From positions 1 to 60,042 of the forward strand of contig NZ_QZDT01000011.1 of the NCBI RefSeq assembly GCF_009917485.1: a stretch of DNA of 60,042 nt. The letters run 5' to 3'. Each line of letters begins with the position of its first letter. The stretch's first letter is position 1. Both the position numbers and the translations under genes were made by a program. This DNA is from Parablautia muri. Its GTDB lineage: Bacteria > Bacillota > Clostridia > Lachnospirales > Lachnospiraceae. A model generated the notes under the pieces. It was not told where the DNA came from and searched no databases. It saw only the letters and a program-made list of their open reading frames with translations. Shown here piece after piece: positions 53,022-60,042 of the stretch.

Positions 53022-53060
53022 AATCCCCCATTCTTGCCGGCAATCCGCAAATTGTATGCA
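53022..53060 (-). repeat. Recurrent RBS leader, ABC-2 permease copy
   Basis: It reads CAATTTGCGGATTGCCGG, then CAAGAATGGGGGATT before ATG 53021. It matches the copies at 28311, 37923 and 48103. Confidence 0.6.
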
Positions 53061-53120
53061 TACAAAACATGCTGCATAAGAAGTACACCATGCGCAATCA
53101 TAAATTCGCCTGTAATAAAT

Positions 53121-54008
53121 TCATCTTTCACTGCTTACTTTCTGCTGTGCATAAAATCTCTCCCTGGCATTCATAAACATAATCTCAATATCCGAATTGC
53201 TTCTCTTGAAATTTACATTGTTTTCTGCAAGAGCCTTCATTGCTTTCCACTCCTGGGCTTCGTCTTCACAGGATAAGGCAATCAAATGCTCCGGCGATTT
53301 TAAGGTTGGAAAGTTTCTCGATAATGCTCTGTTCTTATCGTTATTTTCCATAATAAGAACCACTTTCCCGCAATATTTACGGAAAAGCCGCTGCTTTTCC
53401 CCAAAAGCGATCACCCTTCCCTTATCCAGAATAAGGAGCTTACTGGCAAGCTGTTCCAGTTCCTCATAATAATGGGAAACCACCACCAATGTATCTTCCT
53501 TGTCCCTGTACCACTGTGAGAGTTTTTCCGTCAATCTTTGCCTGGTCTCAAAATCCAGCCCGGATGTGACCTCATCATAAAAAGTAAGCTCAGCCTTTTG
53601 AAACATTACCATAATAATGGTGAACTTCTGCTTCTGTCCTCCCGAGAGGGCATTAAACCTTTTAGGCAGACAGGATTCAAATTCAAAAAAAGAAATCAGT
53701 TCCTGCAATTCTTTATTTTTCGCGATTTTAGTATCCAATATAGTTTCCATAATATATTTTACGGACATAGTGGTCACGTACTCATTAAACTGCATATGTA
53801 CCGCCATCTGCTCCGGCTTCAGATTTGTTATCACCCTTCCCCTGTAAGGAATCAATCCCAAAAGGGCCTTGATCAAGGTTGATTTTCCCGCTCCATTAGA
53901 GCCGATTATGCCAATCCGCTCTCCTTTTTCAAAAGAAACAGGCGTATCTATCCTTAGGGCTGTCTGACTGCCGTATTTTACCTCCAACTGTCTGATTGTC
54001 ACCAGCAT
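53121..54008 (-). CDS. ABC transporter ATPase
   Basis: A 295-residue ATPase with Walker A GSNGAGKST, signature LSGGQKQKF, Walker B AELTFYDEVTSGLD and switch histidine VVSHYYEE. The C-terminal 90 residues resemble the tail of drug-export ATPases. It lies between the histidine kinase and the permease genes and is co-transcribed with them. Confidence 0.9.
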   Translation of the reverse strand: MLVTIRQLEVKYGSQTALRIDTPVSFEKGERIGIIGSNGAGKSTLIKALLGLIPYRGRVITNLKPEQMAVHMQFNEYVTTMSVKYIMETILDTKIAKNKELQELISFFEFESCLPKRFNALSGGQKQKFTIIMVMFQKAELTFYDEVTSGLDFETRQRLTEKLSQWYRDKEDTLVVVSHYYEELEQLASKLLILDKGRVIAFGEKQRLFRKYCGKVVLIMENNDKNRALSRNFPTLKSPEHLIALSCEDEAQEWKAMKALAENNVNFKRSNSDIEIMFMNARERFYAQQKVSSER

Positions 54009-54049
54009 CTTCTTTTTCCTTTCTAACCTTCATAAAACCGCTCTCTTAG

Positions 54050-55669
54050 TCAAAACCCATCTCTTTGTTCTGCTTTTGCAAAGGACAATGTGGTCTGCAC
54101 ACTGTTTTCCATATTTTCCACTTCCAGCCTGCCCCCTGAGAGCCTGCTATAATAGGAGGCCACATATAGCCCCAGCCCCTTTCCTTTCCTGCTTTCATCG
54201 CTGCTGACAAAGGGCTCAAAAATTCCTGGCATTAGCTTTTTGTCAATGGTCACTCCAGCATTTCTGATACGAAGCGCCTCATCCCCGGCTTCAATCTCAA
54301 TGGATTCTCCTTTGGGCGTATACTGCACGGCATTCGAAAGAAGATTGTCCACTATCTTTTTCATCATTTCCCGGTCGGCCCAAACATTCCCGCTGCCTTT
54401 TAAAGTAACACGCAGCCCTTTATCTTCTATCTGAACCTGATAATCCCTTAACGCTTCCTGAACCAAATCCTCTATGGGCAGGGTTTCCTTTTGCATATTT
54501 TCCGCATGATAATTAAGGTATAAAATATCTTCCACAATTTTCCTCATGGATAAAAGCTGCTTTTTTACCTCAGGAAGGTACTCTTTTACATTTTTATATT
54601 TTCCCACCTCATTCATCATTCCCTCCACCAATAGCAGCGCTGCCGCAACCGGCGTTTTTAGCTGGTGGGAGGTAGCGCGCAAAAATACCTCCTGTCTTTC
54701 ATTTTCCTCCGCCAAAGCCTTATTTTTTTCTGCCAGCTCCTGATATTTCCCGGAAAGCTCTCTGTAAAGCTCCTGCAGGGCATTTCCCAAAGCCCCGATT
54801 TCATCTTCACTTTCAAAGGCAATTTCCTCTCTCTCAAGGCCATCCGATGTCCTGGCGCTTTCCGCATACCCTGCCAGCTGGATAATCGGATTAACGATTT
54901 TTCCCGAAAAGAACCGGGAGGAAAGCAGAACCAGCAGAAACATCACCGCGGCAATCATGGGCAGGCTTTCCATCACCACCGGCCTGATTTCACCCATTTG
55001 CGGCGTCATTGTCGGCAGAACCGTCATAAATAAGCCATTCTTATCATAGCACATAGCAACATAAGTGGTATAGCTGTAATTGCCATCGCTCACACCGCCC
55101 TCATATACAAAAGAGTCTTCTGAGAGCATATGGATTTTAGAATATTCCTCTCGGTATATCCCCTGGTTTCCCCTTCTGTCCAGCTGCACGGCAATTGGAG
55201 CATTCTCCGAAATCATATTGTTTTCTGAAAATTTTCCGCTTATCTGTTTCCACAGCCTGAGAAAATCCTCCTGCGACACTTCCTCTGATACATCTGATTT
55301 ACCGGTATCCGCCATTTCCATATATTTCATATTTTCCAGCATGTTTCTAAAAGTATCCAGCATTGCCTGCAATTCTTCATCCTGCACTTTGACTGTCATT
55401 TGAAAAAATTTCCCGGCCACATAAATTTCACTTCCCTCATCCGGAATTTCCAGTGAAAATGCCGCGGAAGGATTGCGCACCGTCAGGTTATCGTAGCTTC
55501 TCTCCTTCCTGTACCCCTCCTGAATCTCCTTTACCGATTCCAGATTATGCTTCATCACATAATCCACATACAAAGACGGCAGCATAAGCACAAAATACCC
55601 TACAATAAAAGCCGTCATAATTGTGGCAAGAACAATACTGTATAAAAAAGTTTTTTTTGACAATCCCAT
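54050..55669 (-). CDS. Sensor histidine kinase
   Basis: A 539-residue membrane kinase: N-terminal helix, extracellular sensor of about 200 residues, second helix near residue 235-252, a HAMP-like linker, then the H-box SHQLKTPVAAAL and the ATP-binding N and G boxes (DNLLSNAVQYTPKG and GKGLGLYV). Its ATG overlaps the response-regulator stop (TAATG). It should control the ABC exporter downstream. Confidence 0.92.
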   Translation of the reverse strand: MGLSKKTFLYSIVLATIMTAFIVGYFVLMLPSLYVDYVMKHNLESVKEIQEGYRKERSYDNLTVRNPSAAFSLEIPDEGSEIYVAGKFFQMTVKVQDEELQAMLDTFRNMLENMKYMEMADTGKSDVSEEVSQEDFLRLWKQISGKFSENNMISENAPIAVQLDRRGNQGIYREEYSKIHMLSEDSFVYEGGVSDGNYSYTTYVAMCYDKNGLFMTVLPTMTPQMGEIRPVVMESLPMIAAVMFLLVLLSSRFFSGKIVNPIIQLAGYAESARTSDGLEREEIAFESEDEIGALGNALQELYRELSGKYQELAEKNKALAEENERQEVFLRATSHQLKTPVAAALLLVEGMMNEVGKYKNVKEYLPEVKKQLLSMRKIVEDILYLNYHAENMQKETLPIEDLVQEALRDYQVQIEDKGLRVTLKGSGNVWADREMMKKIVDNLLSNAVQYTPKGESIEIEAGDEALRIRNAGVTIDKKLMPGIFEPFVSSDESRKGKGLGLYVASYYSRLSGGRLEVENMENSVQTTLSFAKAEQRDGF

Positions 55670-56337
55670 TACAAATCCCCTTCCTGAAACTGATACCCCA
55701 CACCGATTACTGTCTTAATATAATTCCCCGGTAGTTTTTTCCGCAGATTTTTCACGTGGGCGTCAATGATCCTGTCATTTCCCACATAGTCCTCATTAAA
55801 AATCCGCAAAATCAGCTGTTCCCGGGTAAACGCCCTTCCAGGCTCCTTTTTCAGAGTCTGCAGCAGTAAAAATTCGCTTAAGGTAAGCTCCAAAGGAGTG
55901 CCATCATAAAACGCCTGGTAGGAGTCTGCGCAGATGACCAGGCCCTTTTCCTCCTGCCGCTCCTTTCTTTTTACCCTCCGCAGAATGGTTTCCATTCTTT
56001 TTAATAGAATAATCGGGGATACCGGTTTAATCACATAATCATCCGCATAAAGATTAAAGGCCTGCACCTGTGTTTTTTCATCGTCCAAAGCGGTCAACAT
56101 GATGACTGCCATCTGCGGCCGATGCTCTTTGATATAAGAGAGCACTTCAAGACCGCTTGCTTTGGGAACCATAATATCCAAAACCGCCATATCAAATCTT
56201 TGCTCTTTCAGAAGTTCTAAGGCCCTCTCTCCATCCTCCGCCTCCGTCACCTCATAACTTTGCATTTTCATGTATTCTGTCAGAACCTCCCGTATGGTTG
56301 GCTCATCTTCCAAAAACAAAATCTGCATTGCATTCAT
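55669..56337 (-). CDS. OmpR-family response regulator
   Basis: A 222-residue regulator with a receiver domain (acidic pocket EDEP, phosphorylation Asp in VLDIMVPKASG, Lys in YVIKPVSP) and a C-terminal winged helix (LTLSEFLLLQTLKKEPGRAF). GGAGAA precedes the ATG. It is the first gene of an operon with its kinase and an ABC exporter, an arrangement common in peptide-antibiotic sensing and detoxification. Confidence 0.93.
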   Translation of the reverse strand: MNAMQILFLEDEPTIREVLTEYMKMQSYEVTEAEDGERALELLKEQRFDMAVLDIMVPKASGLEVLSYIKEHRPQMAVIMLTALDDEKTQVQAFNLYADDYVIKPVSPIILLKRMETILRRVKRKERQEEKGLVICADSYQAFYDGTPLELTLSEFLLLQTLKKEPGRAFTREQLILRIFNEDYVGNDRIIDAHVKNLRKKLPGNYIKTVIGVGYQFQEGDL

Positions 56338-56481
56338 TTCTCCGCCTCCAAATATTATGTTATCATTCTAACACACCCCTATGAATTTCGTATGAAGATG
56401 ATGTGAAACTAGGGAATGGGTCTTGCTTGTTGTATACTGTAATCTAATTTACTGGACCGGCCAGCCCTTACCGCCTAATCA

Positions 56482-56522
56482 GAAAAAGTGTAAAATCCAG
56501 ATAATACAATGGACTTTACACT
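56482..56522 (-). terminator. Terminator of the SWIM/SEC-C operon
   Basis: On the minus strand AGTGTAAAGTCCA (56522-56510) pairs with TGGATTTTACACT (56499-56487), followed by TTTTTCT. It lies about 60 bases after the SEC-C stop codon, so the transcript does include the SEC-C part. Confidence 0.85.
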
Positions 56523-56580
56523 CTTTGTTTTCCTGCCGTTTATGCAATTGTGATTATTTCCCCGTCTCCATTTACCGCTA

Positions 56581-56763
56581 TTATTTCCTGCCGCAGCATT
56601 TTTTATATTTTTTCCCGGAACCGCAGGGGCAAGGGTCATTGGGATATATCTTTTTTGCCGTTTCCTTTTGGCCAATATATGTAATATGCTCTAAATCCAG
56701 TTTGTCTCCCAAAAGCTCTTTTCTGTTGTGACCGCATTCGCTCCATCTTCGGATGACATTAAG
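56581..56763 (-). pseudogene. SEC-C tail cut off from the upstream gene by an in-frame TAG
   Basis: Reading on in the frame of the preceding gene past its TAG (56766-56764) gives [18 protein letters not shown] and later [19 protein letters not shown], a perfect SEC-C zinc motif, then TAA at 56583. The [11 protein letters not shown] part matches the NNTRMWxNxGHTPNEL linker normally found inside such proteins. There is no own ATG for this piece. It is thus the natural C terminus of the 56764-57804 protein. Confidence 0.75.
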
Positions 56764-57804
56764 CTATATGCTTAACGCCCTGACCAGCTTGTCCGCCGCC
56801 CTGTCACTGCTAAAGGCCACATCCCAATCATACAGACAGTTCATAATCTCCGGGATCTCCCAATCTTCCCTGATTACATACTCTGACACTTCCGCAAGCA
56901 TCTCCTCTGTCTGAGCTCGATCCTTTACTTCTCTGTTCAAGATTCTAAATACCGCTTTATATTCGTCATTTTTAATTGTCATACTTCCTGCGCCGTAGCT
57001 CAAAATTTCATCGGCGTCAGGTATATAGTAATTCTTTTTTTGTCTGCGCAGAAGTTCTTGATACTCCTTTTCCGTCTTAAAATATGGACTGACAATATAT
57101 TTTCCATCCAGCCACAGTTCCTTGTCTTCTTCCAGAAAAGGAAGAAATTCCTGCAGGATTTTGTCTACATCTCCTGCTTCCTCTTTGCCCGCGTTTTTAT
57201 CCTCACTCGCATTCATAAGGAAAATATTCCGTACTTCTCTCAAAGTGCACACACCATATAAGCCCATGCAGGTCCTTACCATATAACGTATGCCGCTCAT
57301 AAAGACCATATGCTCTTTTACGTCCGGTTCCTCCACCGTCTTAATAATATCCTTAATCTCTTTCATTACTGCAAAAGATACACTGCCATTATCATCCGAG
57401 AAAGCAAATGCCCAGCCCATAGGAACAAATTCATTCATTACGGTTGCCGTATCCATTCCTCCAACAGGCTCATAACTCGCAATTTGAATCAGAAGCTGAA
57501 GCCTGGCGATATCCATCAATTCAAATCTTAACTTAAAATATTCCGGAATATCTTCATAAATGCTTTCCTCCTTCTGCTGGCGGCTTATTTCTTCGTAAGA
57601 CGCTTCGTCTTCAATTTTTTCCCATATCAAGTTAATCAGGTCATCCGGTGCTCTGTGCAAAGCCTCTTTCAGTTCTTCCGTTTCTTCCCCTTTAATGGTA
57701 AAAAGATCGCTAAATAAACTGGTAATCTTCTTAAATTCTTCCTCTAACCCCATCTCTTTAAGTAAAGCATTCATCTTAGTGCTAATATCTTGTCCCATTT
57801 TCAT
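56764..57804 (-). CDS. SEC-C family protein, truncated before its zinc tail
   Basis: A 346-residue, acidic, mostly helical soluble protein. I do not recognise a catalytic motif. The stop TAG at 56766-56764 interrupts the frame; 60 more codons with a SEC-C zinc motif follow in frame. ATG 57804 is preceded by AAGGGGTGTAAAA and a hairpin leader related to the units at 14241-14358. It follows the SWIM-finger gene closely, and both proteins are of the helical-repeat plus small zinc-motif kind, so they may work together. Confidence 0.75.
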   Translation of the reverse strand: MKMGQDISTKMNALLKEMGLEEEFKKITSLFSDLFTIKGEETEELKEALHRAPDDLINLIWEKIEDEASYEEISRQQKEESIYEDIPEYFKLRFELMDIARLQLLIQIASYEPVGGMDTATVMNEFVPMGWAFAFSDDNGSVSFAVMKEIKDIIKTVEEPDVKEHMVFMSGIRYMVRTCMGLYGVCTLREVRNIFLMNASEDKNAGKEEAGDVDKILQEFLPFLEEDKELWLDGKYIVSPYFKTEKEYQELLRRQKKNYYIPDADEILSYGAGSMTIKNDEYKAVFRILNREVKDRAQTEEMLAEVSEYVIREDWEIPEIMNCLYDWDVAFSSDRAADKLVRALSI

Positions 57805-57873
57805 TTTTACACCCCTTGCATACCACAAGCTTTGCTTGGACACATCTCTAACAACTCTTTCCTGCTTATTTAC

Positions 57874-59571
57874 TTACAATTTTTCCAGCTCATCCATCAT
57901 TGCGCTTCTGTTTCCATACATTACTTTCCAATTCTCCGTTATCTCATGCACTTTTGCCTCTCCGCCTTTTATTCTGCGCATTCTTCGGAGGATTCCCACC
58001 CATTCTTTATAGCGCTTTCTATCCGCCGTCCGTCTGGCCATCTCATTGACTTCATCCGCATATTTTTGTAAAATCTCCTCCGGATAATCTTCCATCAAGA
58101 CATTTTCGTACTCCTGCAGGACAAACAGCCCCCTTGCCCTAAGCACATGCTCCAGCAGTCGGTCATACAGTTTTTCTTCTTTGTACAGGCGTTCCACACG
58201 GGCGCAGGCCGGAATCTGCGCAAATATTTTTTCCCGTATACTCTCCCATTCTTCCTGTGAATAGAGCCCTCTTAATTCCTTAAATTCCTCAACATTTCCC
58301 GGATTATCCTTCGTCACCAGATTCCATAACTGCTGCCTGTATTCTTCCTTTCTTCCCGCCGCAAAATATATATCCTTTAATTTGGCGCTGAACTCTCTGA
58401 CCAGTCCCGGCATATCTGCATCTATCTGCAGGCTTTCCTTCAGGGCCTCTATGGCCTCCTCATATCGTTCCTTTTCGATACACCTTGTTATATAAAATTT
58501 CCTGACGCCGGCGTATTTCCAGTTCTCCTTACAGTACCACAAAACTTCTTCCGGATCAAAGCCGTTTTCCTCCATCAGGTTTATGTGGCACAGAGCCCAT
58601 TTTTCCGCATAATATCTTTCATATGTACTGTCCGTATTCTGCTTTGCTTCTTTTACTTTTTGATCTGAATACACAAGCTTTGACTCCTGGAATTTCTTCT
58701 CTTTAAAGTTTTCCATCAGCACTTGTTCTATGTATTCTTCCATATAGTCAATGACAGAGCCGTCCAAATGTTTCGTGAACCATTCATATATAGCCTGTTT
58801 TTCATTATCGTCCGCCAATTCCAGAATTTCTTCCCAAATCTCCTTGCAATGCTCGGCCAGCATGCCCATTCCGCCGTCCGAATCGTCCATATCCACGTTT
58901 CCAACCTTTACAAATATATAGCCGGTCAACTCAAAAGCATTCAGATAGCAGCCTTCATCTATCATCATTGCCACATCCTCATATAGATATTCTTCCATTT
59001 CCCTGATAAAACCATATGCTTCATAGTAAGATATGAAATGGTCTCTGCCCAAATATTTTTGAATAGAAGTATCCACCTGGGCTTTATATCTTTTCATATC
59101 GGCTATTGAAATCTCAGGGCTGACAGATGTCTTAAACCTTGCAAACAGCTTTTCGTCTTTTTGCAGAATCTCCGCCAGGAAATTTCTGACCAGGGTTTCA
59201 TCTGCCTGACTGACGATCTTTTTTATCTCGTCCCATTCTTCATCCTCTCCCATTTTTCTTTCCAGACTGTCATCTCCCTCATTTTCTTTGACCTGTTTTC
59301 CATTTTCCCCATCTTCCAGACCGCTTTCCCACTCAAATAAAACTGCTGCCATATGCTTACAATAAGAGCCAGCCTGTGCATAAGGACAGTTACAATACAT
59401 ATCCTCTATCCCGCCATCCTCAAGGGTAATTTCTACCTCATAGTCTTCCGTTCCGCATACGGTTGCCCTGATTACATTATCCTGACACGCCATATCTTCC
59501 ACAGCGCCTTCACAAAAATAGTCATATCCCCTATCCAAAATATGCTGCATAAAATGCTTCTGCCAGTTCAT
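57874..59571 (-). CDS. SWIM zinc-finger protein with helical repeats
   Basis: A 565-residue protein. The SWIM motif is YCNCPYAQAGSYCKHMAAVL (about residues 59-78), CxC then CxH zinc ligands. Two acidic segments follow, then a long helical, TPR-like C-terminal half (about residues 290-550). SWIM domains bind DNA or proteins; many such genes in Firmicutes have no known role. The RBS GCAGAAAAGAGGG matches the recurrent leader type. It is co-transcribed with the SEC-C gene. Confidence 0.85.
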   Translation of the reverse strand: MNWQKHFMQHILDRGYDYFCEGAVEDMACQDNVIRATVCGTEDYEVEITLEDGGIEDMYCNCPYAQAGSYCKHMAAVLFEWESGLEDGENGKQVKENEGDDSLERKMGEDEEWDEIKKIVSQADETLVRNFLAEILQKDEKLFARFKTSVSPEISIADMKRYKAQVDTSIQKYLGRDHFISYYEAYGFIREMEEYLYEDVAMMIDEGCYLNAFELTGYIFVKVGNVDMDDSDGGMGMLAEHCKEIWEEILELADDNEKQAIYEWFTKHLDGSVIDYMEEYIEQVLMENFKEKKFQESKLVYSDQKVKEAKQNTDSTYERYYAEKWALCHINLMEENGFDPEEVLWYCKENWKYAGVRKFYITRCIEKERYEEAIEALKESLQIDADMPGLVREFSAKLKDIYFAAGRKEEYRQQLWNLVTKDNPGNVEEFKELRGLYSQEEWESIREKIFAQIPACARVERLYKEEKLYDRLLEHVLRARGLFVLQEYENVLMEDYPEEILQKYADEVNEMARRTADRKRYKEWVGILRRMRRIKGGEAKVHEITENWKVMYGNRSAMMDELEKL

Positions 59572-60042
59572 TCTACCCTCTTTTCTGCGCTGCTATCTAA
59601 TTCTTCAGCCCATTGCATTTAAGTAAAAGCTTATAATTCTCTGCGACATGCTTACCATATCATTTGTTTCAACACTAGTATAGCGTATCTATAACTTCTG
59701 TGTAAACATTTCGATCCATTTTCTCGGGAATTTACACAGAAACTTCGGATACGCTATACTAGTGTAATATACTTATCTCTTTTTTCAACCAGCTGCGAAC
59801 TTTTTTATGAATTTTCACAGTGAAGAATTATGATACTCTCTACATTTAACATTTTCTAATCTTTAATTCATTTCCACCCACAAACCACTTAACCCGGATT
59901 CTCGAAAACGTGACGATGAATTTTCGCCACACTTAGCCGAATTCCCTGAATTTTATTGACAAAACCACCATTTTGCACTTGATTAACTCATCGTCATGTT
60001 TTATGATGGAGGTATAAACATGACGAGGTGATTGTATGTCGA
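59572..60042. other. Right-edge region, possible start of a mobile element or gene
   Basis: After the 94-bp palindrome there is A/T-rich DNA without a gene. GTGACGATGA (59910-59919) is mirrored by TCATCGTCA at about 59989-59997. GGAGG precedes ATG 60020, which reads only M-T-R-stop, and GAGGTGATTGT then precedes ATG at 60036, which runs off the window. Short inverted repeats before a first ORF are typical of insertion-sequence ends, but the gene cannot be identified. Confidence 0.3.
59672..59765. repeat. 94-bp imperfect palindrome (MITE-like)
   Basis: ACACTAGTATAGCGTATC (59672-59689) and GATACGCTATACTAGTGT (59748-59765) are perfect 18-bp inverted repeats. Inside, TTCTGTGTAAA pairs with TTTACACAGAA after a short mismatch, leaving a loop of about 24 nt. 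No coding capacity. It could be a miniature inverted-repeat element or a long RNA hairpin. Confidence 0.75.

Noticed and set aside
56475-56675. 66-codon frame [12 protein letters not shown] over the SEC-C region
   Set aside because: It is in the wrong frame; the frame with the [13 protein letters not shown] motif is continuous with the upstream gene.
1-60042. CRISPR arrays, tRNA and rRNA genes
   Set aside because: No regularly spaced repeats, cloverleaf-like sequences or rRNA signatures were found.

Overview
The window reads as a chromosomal segment of an anaerobic, gut-type Firmicute, most likely a Lachnospiraceae/Clostridia member. The reasons are moderate G+C, strong AGGAGG-type ribosome binding sites, glycyl radical chemistry, a DUF4364 gene beside an NAD-malic enzyme, DegV, MsmX-dependent sugar importers without their own ATPase, and many GH-family glycosidases. 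No rRNA, tRNA or CRISPR array was seen. The species call is inference.

Region 1 (about 310-24231, all on the minus strand, read right to left) looks like one long surface-glycan locus. It opens with a small secreted Ser/Thr-rich protein. Next come a GT-C-like multispan membrane protein, an SH3-like membrane-anchored protein, a polyprenyl-phosphate glycosyltransferase, two GT2 enzymes, a Wzm/Wzt-type ABC exporter, a SAM methyltransferase, a glycyl-radical activase, a GlfT2-like glycosyltransferase and a divergent glycyl radical enzyme. It ends with an acylation module: SGNH-ILEI-ricin protein, MBOAT acyltransferase, acyl carrier protein, KAS III, second acyl carrier protein, acyl-CoA carboxyltransferase, two SDR reductases and an AMP-forming acyl ligase. 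The module has the same parts as Dlt (adenylating ligase, carrier protein, MBOAT, SGNH partner), plus its own ketoacyl synthase and reductases. My inference is that the locus makes a hydroxyacyl or ketoacyl group on a carrier protein and transfers it across the membrane to a surface glycan. This is the best candidate for an undescribed system. A Xre-type regulator (24572) diverges from the locus over two fully overlapping promoters.

Region 2 (25126-41674) is carbohydrate utilisation and central metabolism: a GH78-like rhamnosidase, DegV, malic enzyme with DUF4364, GH20 hexosaminidase, LacZ-type GH2 beta-galactosidase, two AraC regulators, and a sugar ABC importer (binding protein and two permeases, no ATPase).

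Region 3 (41872-60042) is mixed. It holds a small helical protein, an OGG1-type glycosylase, a chemoreceptor paired with an orphan sugar-binding lipoprotein, a MATE exporter, endonuclease IV and an IbrA/IbrB pair. It also holds an acetyltransferase, a two-component system with an ABC exporter, and a SWIM-finger gene followed by a gene whose SEC-C tail is cut off by an in-frame TAG. The right edge has a 94-bp imperfect palindrome and what may be the start of a mobile element.

Several short patterns recur between genes. One is a leader carrying a ribosome binding site (GCARGAATGRGGGA-like) in front of unrelated genes. Another is a family of hairpin-plus-RBS units, including a tandem pair. A third is a dispersed 38-nt repeat. 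Three reading frames are disrupted: a GT2 with no usable start, the SEC-C protein, and a micro-ORF with an in-frame TGA.
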